From Salicibibacter cibarius (lineage in GTDB: Bacteria > Bacillota > Bacilli > Bacillales > Marinococcaceae), in NCBI RefSeq assembly GCF_016495725.1, contig NZ_CP054705.1, positions 4,402,001 to 4,466,000 of the forward strand: a DNA stretch of 64,000 nt, in the 5' to 3' direction. The notes under the pieces are model-generated. The model made no database searches. It had not been told where the DNA came from and was given only the letters and a program-made list of their open reading frames with translations. Of the stretch, positions 52,331 to 60,879 are shown in pieces. The number at the start of each line of letters is the position of its first letter. The stretch's first letter is position 1. Both the position numbers and the translations under genes were made by a program.

Positions 52331-54106
52331 ATGCGCGAAAGCACTTTGGATGCAAAACCACGGAAACAAAGCGTGCGCCAAATGTTTAAGGACTTGTTTT
52401 CCCGAGTCCGGCCGCATTGGCGTCTGATTTTGATTGCTGTCATTGCTGTACTGTTCGTCGCCTTAATTGAGTTTGCAATCCCCCAGTTTATCCAATATAC
52501 GATTGATGTTGTCATTCCCGGAGCACAATTGGACATGCTCGTCTGGATCATTGCCGGCATTATTGGCGGGGCCGCCCTTCTTATTGGTTTTCAATTCGCG
52601 GGAAGTTATATCATGGCCATCGTCGGCCAACGGGCTCTTTTTGATCTCCGAAATGAACTATACAGCCATATGCAACATGCCGATGTTTCCTTTTTTGACA
52701 ATAACCGCACCGGAGATTTAATGTCGCGGATGACCAATGACGTGAATATGTTGCAGCAATTGCTTGCTTCCGGTCTCTTGAATTTACTGACCGATATCTT
52801 CATTTTCATCGCGATCTCTACTTATATGTTTTATGTGAACTGGCAGCTTGCCGTTCTGATCTTGTTAACGTTTCCCCTTCTTTTTTATTTGACACGTTAT
52901 TTTGCCAAACGTATTCGTACCGCTTACTGGTGGGTCCAGGGGAGCCTTGCCGAAATGAATAATCATTTGCAAGACACATTCTCGGGTATTCGTCTCGTCA
53001 AATCGTTTGCCATGGAGCACTATGAAGAAGAACGATTTTCAAACCGGAATGAAGCAAACCGAAAAGCAAACATCAACGCAGCGAAAAACTTTTCTTTATT
53101 CGGTCCGCTCGTCAATTTCACCAATTATCTTGGGATGGCCATCGTTGTTGTGTTTGGTGCTTGGCAAACGATCGGCGGGGAAATGACGGTCGGAATGATC
53201 GCCACCTTTATCGTGTATGTGCGTCTTTTGCAAAATCCAATCCGCCGGGTCAGCCGATTAATGAACACCATTCAACAGGCAGCCGCTGCCTATGACCGCA
53301 TTATGGCTATCTTGGAGACACAACCGTCCATTCAAAATCCGGAAAATGCGGGCACTCTTTCCATTCGTGATGGAGATGTCAAGTTCCACCACGTTTCTTT
53401 TGCCTACGAAGATGAAGCCGTCATCAAAAATATCGATGTCCATTTTCAAGCCGGTAAAACGACCGCGATTGTGGGACCTTCGGGTTCCGGAAAAACGACC
53501 TTAACGCAATTGATCAGTCGTTTTTACGATCCAACTGCAGGCACGATCACCATCGATGGCACGCGTATCGATGCCGTTACGCTTTCATCCCTTCGTTCTC
53601 AAATCGGCGTTGTCAGCCAAGACGTTGTGTTATTTAACGGCTCCATTCGTGATAATATTGCGTACGGTTTGCCGGATGCAACGCTAGCCGATGTTCAACA
53701 AGTAGCACGTATCGCTGATGCGGAAACATTTATTAATAAGCTTTCGGACGGGTATGACACCACAGTCGGCGAAAGAGGTGTCAAGCTTTCCGGCGGGCAA
53801 AAACAACGAATTTCCATCGCCCGTGCCCTTTTAAAAGACCCGGCAATTATTTTGCTTGATGAAGCCACCTCTTCTCTGGATACGGAAGCGGAAAAAACGA
53901 TTCAAGCAGGCTTGGACCAATTGTTGGAAAATCGCACGGCTCTCGTGATTGCCCACCGGCTTTCTACGATTCAAAATGCCCACCATATTATCGTCCTTGA
54001 TGACGGACAAGTGGCGGAACAAGGAACGCATCAGGACTTACTGGCAAAAAACGGACGCTACCAACGGTTGTACTATTCGCAATTTCATCAGCAGGTTTTC
54101 AGCTAA
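52331..54106 (+). CDS. ABC exporter half-transporter (MsbA/BmrA-like)
   Basis: A 591-residue fused permease-ATPase that likely exports lipids or drugs as a homodimer. Six helices in residues 30-310 are followed by Walker A GPSGSGKTT, SQDVVLFNGSIRDNI (Q-loop and following), signature KLSGGQKQRISIARAL, Walker B AIILLDEATSSLD and switch IAHRLSTIQ. ATG at 52331, just after GAAGGAGAAGGGCA. Stands alone; substrate not predictable. Confidence 0.92.
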   Translation: MRESTLDAKPRKQSVRQMFKDLFSRVRPHWRLILIAVIAVLFVALIEFAIPQFIQYTIDVVIPGAQLDMLVWIIAGIIGGAALLIGFQFAGSYIMAIVGQRALFDLRNELYSHMQHADVSFFDNNRTGDLMSRMTNDVNMLQQLLASGLLNLLTDIFIFIAISTYMFYVNWQLAVLILLTFPLLFYLTRYFAKRIRTAYWWVQGSLAEMNNHLQDTFSGIRLVKSFAMEHYEEERFSNRNEANRKANINAAKNFSLFGPLVNFTNYLGMAIVVVFGAWQTIGGEMTVGMIATFIVYVRLLQNPIRRVSRLMNTIQQAAAAYDRIMAILETQPSIQNPENAGTLSIRDGDVKFHHVSFAYEDEAVIKNIDVHFQAGKTTAIVGPSGSGKTTLTQLISRFYDPTAGTITIDGTRIDAVTLSSLRSQIGVVSQDVVLFNGSIRDNIAYGLPDATLADVQQVARIADAETFINKLSDGYDTTVGERGVKLSGGQKQRISIARALLKDPAIILLDEATSSLDTEAEKTIQAGLDQLLENRTALVIAHRLSTIQNAHHIIVLDDGQVAEQGTHQDLLAKNGRYQRLYYSQFHQQVFS

Positions 54107-54259
54107 TTTTTGACATTTCTTTCCCCTTTTAGATAAACAGATATGTTACAATACGGAGCAACGTCTTATTGATGGTTATCAATATAGGCATTTTTGCTAT
54201 AAAGTGTTTTATTCCACTTCATTTATCCGTTATAATCACAATAGGGAGGTGAGATACAG

Positions 54260-54496
54260 ATGCCATTCGTCATTACTTCACCCTGTGTTGAAGAAAAAAA
54301 CGGGTCTTGTGTAGAAGTTTGTCCGGTTGATTGCATCGAAGAAGGAAAGGACATGTTCTACATTGATCCGGATATCTGTATAGATTGCGGGGCATGCGAA
54401 CCCGTATGTCCGGTGGAAGCCATTTATCCGGACGACGAGGTACCAGAAGAAGAAGCCCAATATATCGAATTAAACCGCGCATTTTTTGAAGAATAG
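54260..54496 (+). CDS. Ferredoxin, two-cluster type
   Basis: A 78-residue electron carrier. Cysteine pattern C9, C17, C21 and C25 ([19 protein letters not shown]) suggests a 3Fe-4S or 4Fe-4S site, and [16 protein letters not shown] is a complete 4Fe-4S motif. Very acidic, as usual for low-potential ferredoxins. SD GGGAGGTGAG. Partner enzyme unknown; a terminator follows. Confidence 0.93.
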   Translation: MPFVITSPCVEEKNGSCVEVCPVDCIEEGKDMFYIDPDICIDCGACEPVCPVEAIYPDDEVPEEEAQYIELNRAFFEE

Positions 54497-54510
54497 GGCC
54501 GGTTTCAAGG

Positions 54511-54553
54511 GCAGGTGTTGACCCCCGAGGGTTAGTCAGCACCTGCTTTTTTT
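54511..54553 (+). terminator. Ferredoxin terminator
   Basis: GCAGGTG (54511-54517) and CACCTGC (54540-54546), with inner TGAC/GTCA pairing, followed by seven T. Confidence 0.92.
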
Positions 54554-54630
54554 CTAAAGTGTCGCCATTTTTCTATGGAATTTTTAAAACTCCCATGATA
54601 TAACGATAAGAGTTAGGGGGAGCTATACAT

Positions 54631-55458
54631 ATGGGAAAGATTGATGTCCACAATCTTTGGCGCGGGTTGATTATGGGAACCGTTGAAACGATTCCCGGCG
54701 TAAGCAGCGGAACGATTGCCGTGGTAATCGGTATCTATGAGCGCTTAATTGCCGCTATTAATGGCTTATCCACAAGGGAATGGAAACAAAGTTTGGCTTT
54801 TCTTATCCCGCTCGTTACCGGTATTTTTATAGCCGTATTTTCAAGTGCCAAGGTTCTCAGCTGGTTACTTGATTATTATCCGAATCAACTTTCATTTTTT
54901 TTTCTCGGATTAATCATCGGCATTGTCCCTTTTCTGCTGAAAAAAGTTGATTATAAACGAACGTTTTCCGGCATTCATTATTTCGTTTTACTCCTATCCC
55001 TTCTACTGATTGCACTATTTGGAATTATGCAGGACCCTGTTCAATCAAGTATACTTGGTTCGATGAGCGCGAGTGACTATCTAGCCATCTTTTTTCTCGG
55101 CTGGGTCGCGAGTTCCGCAATGATCTTGCCCGGATTAAGTGGATCTTTTATCCTGTTGGTGTTTGGTTACTATGAGACAATTATCGATGCGCTCGATCAT
55201 TTTCATTTTCCGGTATTGCTCACACTCATTGCCGGCATAGGGATTGGTGTGCTCATTACGAGTAAAATCGTCCATTTCTTTTTAAACCGATTTCCGGTCG
55301 GAACGTATGCAGTCGTCACGGGGATGGTCTTAGGATCCGTGTTTGTGATCTATCGGGGAATGCCTGCAGACATTGGCGGACTCATCGCTTCGCTCGTCGT
55401 GCTTGTCATCGGCTTTTGCGTCGCCTTTTTACTTGGAAAAGTAGAGCACAAACAATAA
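54631..55458 (+). CDS. DUF368 membrane protein (polyprenyl-phosphate transporter PopT-like)
   Basis: A 275-residue protein with about eight helices. The family signature near the N-terminus is GTVETIPGVSSGTIAVVIGI, repeated in inverted form as MILPGLSGSFILLVFGYYE. DUF368 proteins were shown to recycle undecaprenyl phosphate across the membrane, with special importance at alkaline pH. SD GGGGGAGC. The next gene overlaps functionally: it starts 10 nt downstream and encodes another small helical-hairpin membrane protein. Confidence 0.88.
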   Translation: MGKIDVHNLWRGLIMGTVETIPGVSSGTIAVVIGIYERLIAAINGLSTREWKQSLAFLIPLVTGIFIAVFSSAKVLSWLLDYYPNQLSFFFLGLIIGIVPFLLKKVDYKRTFSGIHYFVLLLSLLLIALFGIMQDPVQSSILGSMSASDYLAIFFLGWVASSAMILPGLSGSFILLVFGYYETIIDALDHFHFPVLLTLIAGIGIGVLITSKIVHFFLNRFPVGTYAVVTGMVLGSVFVIYRGMPADIGGLIASLVVLVIGFCVAFLLGKVEHKQ

Positions 55459-55468
55459 GGGGGCCATA

Positions 55469-55993
55469 ATGGATTATTTGACTTATTTCATTCTCGTATT
55501 TTTGGGGGCGGCTGTTCCCTTTATTGAATATATGACCGTTATTCCATTAGGGATAATTATAGGGCTCCCCCTCGTGCCTACTGTCTTTTTAGGCTTTTTA
55601 GGCAATCTTGTGACCGTGCTCCTGGTCATCATACTTGTAGATAAAATACGGGAAGTCTTAAGAAAAAGAAAAAAACAACATACGCGCCTTCCGGATACAG
55701 ATGGAGAAAGCACTTCTAACCCCGAGGAAGCAAACACAACCGAGATGAATTGGGATGAATCATTTACAAGCAAACGGAGGCGACGCGCGCAAAAGCTTTG
55801 GGATAAATACGGCTTGCCCGGCCTTACGGTAATCGGCACCGGCCTGCTCAGCAGCCATTTAACGGCACTAATGGCTTGCACCTTTGGGGGAAATCGCACG
55901 TACGTCTTTATCTGGATGACGATCAGTCTCGCGTTATGGTCGATCATTCTCGGGATCGCTTTTCAATTGGGGATGGATGCGATTTTTAGCTAA
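55469..55993 (+). CDS. COG2426 small-multidrug-export-like membrane protein
   Basis: A 174-residue protein with helical-hairpin segments FLGAAVPFIEYMTVIPLGII and GLPGLTVIGTGLLSSHLTAL separated by a charged, partly disordered loop (residues 65-112). The re-entrant pattern resembles PF06695 proteins and, more distantly, DedA transporters. AAGGGGG SD; 10 nt after the DUF368 gene, so they are cotranscribed. A drug-export role is only a family name; lipid-carrier transport is an alternative inferred from context. Confidence 0.8.
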   Translation: MDYLTYFILVFLGAAVPFIEYMTVIPLGIIIGLPLVPTVFLGFLGNLVTVLLVIILVDKIREVLRKRKKQHTRLPDTDGESTSNPEEANTTEMNWDESFTSKRRRRAQKLWDKYGLPGLTVIGTGLLSSHLTALMACTFGGNRTYVFIWMTISLALWSIILGIAFQLGMDAIFS

Positions 55994-56003
55994 TAACTCC
56001 GAA

Positions 56004-56375
56004 TCATAGCTTAAATGCAGTGATCATCAGTAATATCCAGCCCGCGATAAACGCAACCCCTCCGATGGGTGTAATGGCGCCAAGCCAAGTCATACCGGTA
56101 AGCGCCATTGTATATAGACTGCCGGAAAAAACGATAATTCCAAAAAGCATCAAGCTACCGGCCCATCCGAGAAGTGCACTGCCCCCGATGACTGCCGCTG
56201 TCAAACCGACAACGATGATTCCCAGCGCGTGAAACATATGGTATTGCACACCGGTTTGATAATTTTCCAACATGCGCTCACTTACTCTTCCTTCCAAGCC
56301 ATGGGCACCAAAGGCGCCGATAGCGACTGCAAGCGCGCCCATAACCGCTCCAATAGCCAATAACGTTTTCGCCAT
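56004..56375 (-). CDS. ywdK: DUF423 membrane protein, YwdK-like
   Basis: A 123-residue protein with four helices: LLAIGAVMGALAVAIGAFGA, a second starting FHALGIIVVGLTAAVIG, then SLMLFGIIVFSGSLYTMAL and GGVAFIAGWILLMITAF. The motif AFGAHGLEGRVSERMLENYQ is typical of DUF423. Function unknown. In B. subtilis ywdK lies between gerQ and ung, as here. Confidence 0.88.
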   Translation of the reverse strand: MAKTLLAIGAVMGALAVAIGAFGAHGLEGRVSERMLENYQTGVQYHMFHALGIIVVGLTAAVIGGSALLGWAGSLMLFGIIVFSGSLYTMALTGMTWLGAITPIGGVAFIAGWILLMITAFKL

Positions 56376-56409
56376 TTCTATTCACCTCACTTTCAAACGG
56401 TCGTTCGAA

Positions 56410-56697
56410 TTAAAATTCCAGTAAATTTCCTCGCCCGGAAACCTCGTGCCCCTCTCGAGGCCGATGAATGGTTACCGGAGATTTCTCTTGGATTTCTTCT
56501 CCTTTTGTGGCAGCAACCGACCATTCCGCTTTGCCGGAAGCGACACCGCCTCCTTCTTCCAAGAGTTCACTAAATGCACGAATCAGACGAGCATGTTCGC
56601 GGATTTCCCTTTCCGCCTCCCCTTTCTCCAGTGCACGCTCAAGGTTTGCCGTTTCCTGCTTTATTTTCGCTACAATCGACTCTGCAGATACGTGCAT
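56410..56697 (-). CDS. ywdI: YwdI-like protein
   Basis: A 95-residue soluble protein: a helical N-terminal region (SAESIVAKIKQETANLERAL, IREHARLIRAFSELL) and a polar tail. It fits B. subtilis YwdI by size and by position between ywdK and ung. ATG 56697 follows GGAGGAATTCG; the longer frame has no SD. Function unknown. Confidence 0.75.
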   Translation of the reverse strand: MHVSAESIVAKIKQETANLERALEKGEAEREIREHARLIRAFSELLEEGGGVASGKAEWSVAATKGEEIQEKSPVTIHRPREGHEVSGRGNLLEF

Positions 56698-56765
56698 CGA
56701 ATTCCTCCTATCCGCTTTACCATAACAAAAGGCCTTATAAAGGCCTTGAGTTACCAATCTATGAT

Positions 56766-56960
56766 TCACTCGTTTGATGGGCTTGGATCAACGCGGTCAT
56801 ATCCAAAACCCTCGATTTTAGGATAATTTTCATTATCCACAATCCATAAGATTCCTTCATTGTCTTTTACGATGACCTCATCTTTTTGTAAAGCTTCACG
56901 GGCTTCTTCAATATCATTATAACGTTCAGCCGGTATTTGCATATCATCGATTTTGATCAT
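56766..56960 (-). CDS. Hypothetical small acidic protein
   Basis: A 64-residue protein with strong SD GGAGGTGAGACG before ATG 56960. The first part (IPAERYNDIEEAREALQKDE) looks helical and the second (EGILWIVDNENYPKIEGFGY) like a short beta unit. No family recognised. It lies between ung and ywdI on the same strand. Confidence 0.7.
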   Translation of the reverse strand: MIKIDDMQIPAERYNDIEEAREALQKDEVIVKDNEGILWIVDNENYPKIEGFGYDRVDPSPSNE

Positions 56961-57028
56961 CGTCTCACCTCCAGTATTGATGTATATAGCTTTTCCCGGA
57001 AAATAGCCATCGTAAACAAGCGATTTAA

Positions 57029-57706
57029 TTAATCAGTACCGGTTTCACACCAATTGATCGTCTCTCTGTCCATTTGCTGCAAAAACGCATTCGTTTTAGA
57101 AAACGGACGGCTGCCAAAAAAGCCTTTATGTGCAGAAAAGGGACTGGGATGAGGCGATCGTATGACCGCATGTTGGCTTTCGATGAAAGAGACTTTCGCT
57201 TGAGCGTGACGGCCCCATAAAATAAAAACGACCGGATCTTGTTTTGCGCTCACACTTCTGATCACTTCATCTGTAAACATTTCCCATCCCTTGCCTTGAT
57301 GGGAAGCCGCTTCCCCGGCACGAACGGTTAACACTGTGTTGAGAAGCAACACTCCTTGCTTGGCCCATCCGCGCAAATCCCCGTTTTCCGGCATTTCACA
57401 ACCGACATCGTTCACAAGTTCCTGAAAAATATTACGAAGCGAAGGAGGCAGTTTAACACCCGGTTGAACGGAAAAGCTTAATCCATGTGCTTGCATCGGG
57501 CCATGGTAAGGATCTTGCCCGAGGATGACCACTTTCGCATTTTCATAGGACGTATAATGAAGCGCGTTAAAAATGTCGTGCATATCCGGATAAATGGCGC
57601 GATTGTTATATTCTTGCTTTAAAAACGATCGCAGTTGTTGATAATAATCTTTTTGGAATTCCTCTTCGAGATGGTGTCTCCAGTCATTGTGCAAAGGGAT
57701 CTTCAT
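57029..57706 (-). CDS. ung: Uracil-DNA glycosylase
   Basis: Removes uracil from DNA in base-excision repair; 225 residues. Catalytic water-activating Asp in [20 protein letters not shown], uracil-binding [20 protein letters not shown], and the C-terminal His loop [22 protein letters not shown] 57706 follows AGGAGGGCC; the frame above it is not supported. A parS site lies 18 bp upstream. Confidence 0.96.
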   Translation of the reverse strand: MKIPLHNDWRHHLEEEFQKDYYQQLRSFLKQEYNNRAIYPDMHDIFNALHYTSYENAKVVILGQDPYHGPMQAHGLSFSVQPGVKLPPSLRNIFQELVNDVGCEMPENGDLRGWAKQGVLLLNTVLTVRAGEAASHQGKGWEMFTDEVIRSVSAKQDPVVFILWGRHAQAKVSFIESQHAVIRSPHPSPFSAHKGFFGSRPFSKTNAFLQQMDRETINWCETGTD

Positions 57707-57723
57707 CGTATTGGCCCTCCTAT

Positions 57724-57739
57724 TGTTCCACGTGAAACA
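57724..57739. promoter_or_regulatory. parS site for ParB (Spo0J)
   Basis: TGTTCCACGTGAAACA matches the 16-bp bacterial parS consensus TGTTNCACGTGAAACA at every position. ParB loads here and spreads to organise and segregate the origin region. It lies between ung and array G, within an origin-proximal segment. Confidence 0.93.
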
Positions 57740-57855
57740 TTTGCTTTCCAATGATCCATTTAACGTGTATTCATTTCGGAGAAAGCACTTCTGGAACACA
57801 CTACCAGTGATCTGTCTCAGAAATTCTTTCTCCCTTTGTTCGGCCATACCCATAA

Positions 57856-57965
57856 TGAGAGGGACAGGGTTCACATTGTCGTCCCTCTAAGGGTGTGCTT
57901 CCCACCCCGAGAGGGACGGGATCACTTTCCTTCTCTCTTGTTCCTCTCGGAGCAGCCCGTTCCCC
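57856..57965. repeat. Array G: 52 bp phased inverted repeats, GAGAGGGAC type
   Basis: Units start GAGAGGGAC at 57857 and 57909, 52 bp apart. The first holds AGAGGGAC-15 nt-GTCCCTCT; the second right arm is GTTCCTCT at a larger distance. Located 3' of rlmH and upstream of ung, next to the parS site. Confidence 0.75.
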
Positions 57966-58026
57966 CTCCAACTGTTTCTGGGATAAAGCACCAGTTCCGG
58001 CATTGGCACACGAGTTTGATGGAAGT

Positions 58027-58506
58027 TCACTTATGATAAGGGGTGCCTTTTTGAATTTGTGTAAAGCGATAAATTTGTTCCATAAGCATTAAGCGTATCA
58101 ATTGATGAGGAAACGTCAGTGACGAAAATGACCAGCGTAGATCGGCTCTCTGCAAAACATTATCGCCGAGGCCGAGAGAGCCCCCGATTATGAACGTGAA
58201 GCTGCTATGTCCGTGTATAGCAAGCTGATCAATCTTCGTGGCCATTTCTTCAGAACGAAACATTTTGCCTTTCCGATCCAATGCGATGATGTATGTTTTC
58301 GGCTTCACGTGTTGCAACAAGCGCTCCCCTTCTCTATTCATCACTTGAATGGCTTGTTTTTCGCTGAGACGTTCAGGTGCACGTTCATCCGCCACTTCCG
58401 TCATTGAAAATTTTATGTCCTTTTTTAATCGTTTTTTGTATTCTTCCATGCCTGCCAACAAATATTTTTCCTTTATTTTTCCAACCGCAAGCAACTGAAT
58501 GTTCAT
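58027..58506 (-). CDS. rlmH: 23S rRNA (pseudouridine1915-N3)-methyltransferase
   Basis: SPOUT methyltransferase of 159 residues that modifies helix 69 of 23S rRNA. Knot motifs are TYIIALDRKGKMFRSEEMAT, FTFIIGGSLGLGDNV and the C-terminal SSLTFPHQLIRLMLMEQIYR then FTQIQKGTPYHK. ATG 58506 follows AAGGGGGCTTGC. In B. subtilis this gene (yydA) also lies just downstream of the walK operon. Confidence 0.96.
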   Translation of the reverse strand: MNIQLLAVGKIKEKYLLAGMEEYKKRLKKDIKFSMTEVADERAPERLSEKQAIQVMNREGERLLQHVKPKTYIIALDRKGKMFRSEEMATKIDQLAIHGHSSFTFIIGGSLGLGDNVLQRADLRWSFSSLTFPHQLIRLMLMEQIYRFTQIQKGTPYHK

Positions 58507-58516
58507 GCAAGCCCCC

Positions 58517-58538
58517 TTATCCACAAAAGTTGTCCACA
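58517..58538. other. Two DnaA-box-like 9-mers
   Basis: TTATCCACA (58517-58525), the perfect DnaA box, and TTGTCCACA (58530-58538), one mismatch, in the same orientation 13 bp apart in the rlmH upstream region. Confidence 0.5.
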
Positions 58539-58610
58539 TGTTCACAATAATTTGTTGGTTTCTTTCAAAAACCTCTCCACGACTGGGTAGTCGTTCGTTT
58601 CCCAATGTGA

Positions 58611-58643
58611 ATAAAAGAATCCCCGCCTATAACGAGGATTCCC
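58611..58643 (-). terminator. htrA terminator
   Basis: GAATCC (58618-58623) and GGATTC (58636-58641), extended by CG pairs; on the minus strand TTTTATTC follows. Located directly after the htrA stop. Confidence 0.75.
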
Positions 58644-58657
58644 ACGTTTACTTTTGA

Positions 58658-59905
58658 TCACAAGCTATCTTGTTGTTCTTCCAGTTCGATCGTCGTCTCT
58701 TGCAATTCACCATCACGATAGAAAGATACGGTTACTTCATCGCCGACATCAAGTTCCGTATAGAGATACATACGGAGATCATGGGCAAAATCAATCTCTT
58801 GGTCATCCATAGCAACGATTACATCATATTCCTGCAAGCCACCTTCTGCTGATGAACCCGGGAGTACGTTCGTGACAAAAACACCGGAGGTTACATCTTC
58901 CGGCAAGTTAAGTGTTTCTTGCCAATGGTAACTTGGAATATCACTAACGGAGCCCATTTCAACCCCCAGTTCAGGTCGCTCAACTTCACCAAAATTCTCG
59001 ATGTCTTCAATGACAGGCAAAACAATAGACGTTGGAATCGCAAAGCCCATGCCTTCGCCTTGGGCAATTTCCATGGAATTAATGCCGATTACTTGACCTT
59101 GGGCATTTAACAACGGACCGCCGCTATTGCCTTGATTAATGGCGGCATCTGTCTGAATCACTTCTGCATTCCAATCGATTTGGCCATCGCCGGTCAAATC
59201 AACCGGTATGGAGCGGTCCGTTGCACTGATAATCCCTTGGGTAACGGTACGGGCAAACGCCGGTCCCAAAGGGTTTCCGATCGCAATCGCCGGTTCTCCG
59301 GGACTTAGATTATCAGAATCGCCAAAATCAGCCACCGTTTCAATCTCGTCCTCAATGTCTTCGGTAGATACACTTAATATGGCAAGGTCTGTCCACACAT
59401 CTTCTCCGACTACTTCGGCCCCGACTCGTTGCCCTTCGCTCAAGCTTATTTCTACTTGGTCAGAGCCCCGAATGACGTGTTCATTCGTTACGATAAACGT
59501 CTGATTATTTTCCTCTTTATAAATGACCCCGGAACCGGTGCCGGCTTCGATGCCTTCGCCTTCCCCTCCGGGTTCTCCTTGCGGTCCACCGCCACCGCTC
59601 CAAAAGCTTTCCTCTTGCATATTAAAGACCCCGACAACGGCATTCGAGACTCCCTCAACCGCTTCGGTCACATCGGTATTGATGTCAAAACTCACTTGTT
59701 CTGAATCTCCGGCAAAGAAGTCGTTATCATCTGTTGCCCCTTGCTCCTCCGGGGCTGTTAAATCATTCGTTTGAAAAAGAACAAGAGCGGCAACCACCGC
59801 GAGCGCACCGATGATTGCACCTACAAAACCTGATAATCCCATGCCGCGCCGTCGTTTATTCTTTTCGCTGTTTTCATTCCTGTAATGCTCATCGTAATAG
59901 CCCAT
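58658..59905 (-). CDS. htrA: Membrane-anchored HtrA/DegP-family serine protease
   Basis: A 415-residue surface quality-control protease. One helix (GLSGFVGAIIGALAVVAALV) anchors it. The trypsin-like domain shows His in VTNEHVIRGSD, Asp in WTDLAILSV and Ser in NQGNSGGPLLNAQGQ; a PDZ domain follows (FVTNVLPGSSAEGGLQEYDV). The acidic pre-protease segment is typical of salt-loving relatives. ATG 59905 follows AAAGGTGG. It sits at the end of the walK cluster as yyxA/htrC in B. subtilis. Confidence 0.93.
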   Translation of the reverse strand: MGYYDEHYRNENSEKNKRRRGMGLSGFVGAIIGALAVVAALVLFQTNDLTAPEEQGATDDNDFFAGDSEQVSFDINTDVTEAVEGVSNAVVGVFNMQEESFWSGGGGPQGEPGGEGEGIEAGTGSGVIYKEENNQTFIVTNEHVIRGSDQVEISLSEGQRVGAEVVGEDVWTDLAILSVSTEDIEDEIETVADFGDSDNLSPGEPAIAIGNPLGPAFARTVTQGIISATDRSIPVDLTGDGQIDWNAEVIQTDAAINQGNSGGPLLNAQGQVIGINSMEIAQGEGMGFAIPTSIVLPVIEDIENFGEVERPELGVEMGSVSDIPSYHWQETLNLPEDVTSGVFVTNVLPGSSAEGGLQEYDVIVAMDDQEIDFAHDLRMYLYTELDVGDEVTVSFYRDGELQETTIELEEQQDSL

Positions 59906-60064
59906 CTGCTCCGTCCACCTTTCCGTTCCGTTATTGCTCGCGAGAGCATTGTTCTCCATAAGTATACGGCCATTGAATCAAATGTCGAGCTTGTGGTCCA
60001 TCATCCTCAAGCATCAATTTTAATCTACCCGAACTTTATGATTTTCATTAGCAGGAGCAGCAAT

Positions 60065-60865
60065 TTACACCAATTTTTGGACTGCTGTCGGCATAAAAGG
60101 ATCCGTATCAAGGATTTGAATGCCGCCTGGCGTACAATCGATTCCCTTCTCCTCCATCGTTTGCTCCGTCGTCATCCTAGCAAGTTCCTTTAAATTATTA
60201 TCTTGGCTCAAATGTGCCAAATATACATAGCGCGTTTTCTCGCCGACGATTGCCGTTAGCGCTTTTGCCGCGTCGTCATTGGAAATATGGCCGGTATCTC
60301 CAAGTATTCTACGTTTAATGTTCCACGGATATCGCCCCATTCTGAGCATATTCATATCATGGTTTGATTCAAAGATCAGCGCATCCGCATCGGCGAGTGT
60401 TCCTTTAATATGGTCACTGACGTACCCCATATCTGTCGCCAATGCCAATTTTTTCCTTTCATGATGAAAAACAAAAAACATCGGATCGGCAGCGTCATGG
60501 GAGACACCGAATGATTGCACATCCATATCGGAAAACGTTCGTACATCCCCCGTTTCCAAATGAAAGCATTGCTCTTTATCAATCGGTCCGATCGCATCAC
60601 GCATCTGCTTCCACGTACGCTCATTTGCATAGACAGGCAATTGATACTTACGGGCCAACACGCCGACCCCTTTCACATGATCGCTATGTTCATGAGTGAC
60701 GAGCAATGCGTCAACATCCGATAAGGAACGGCCAATTTGTCGGAACATCTTCTCGATTTTTTTTCCGCTAAGCCCCGCATCGATTAAAAGTTTGGTTTGG
60801 TCTGTCTCCACATACAGAGCATTTCCCGTACTCCCACTCGCTAAAACGCTAAAAGCTATCCCCAT
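60065..60865 (-). CDS. yycJ: YycJ/WalJ metallo-beta-lactamase-fold hydrolase
   Basis: A 266-residue MBL-fold phosphodiesterase/nuclease-like protein. Motifs: ASGSTGNALYVETD at the N-terminus, LLVTHEHSDHVKGVGVLARK (metal ligands), FGVSHDAADP, ALATDMGYVSD, and the late YLAHLSQDNN. Relatives take part in coordinating replication with cell-wall division and in mismatch repair. It follows yycI by 14 nt in the wal operon. Confidence 0.93.
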   Translation of the reverse strand: MGIAFSVLASGSTGNALYVETDQTKLLIDAGLSGKKIEKMFRQIGRSLSDVDALLVTHEHSDHVKGVGVLARKYQLPVYANERTWKQMRDAIGPIDKEQCFHLETGDVRTFSDMDVQSFGVSHDAADPMFFVFHHERKKLALATDMGYVSDHIKGTLADADALIFESNHDMNMLRMGRYPWNIKRRILGDTGHISNDDAAKALTAIVGEKTRYVYLAHLSQDNNLKELARMTTEQTMEEKGIDCTPGGIQILDTDPFMPTAVQKLV

Positions 60866-60879
60866 ACAATAAAGTCCTC

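Noticed and set aside
58290-58320. Second parS site in rlmH (CTTCACGTGTTGCA)
   Set aside because: Shares CACGTG but mismatches the consensus at several positions in both arms.
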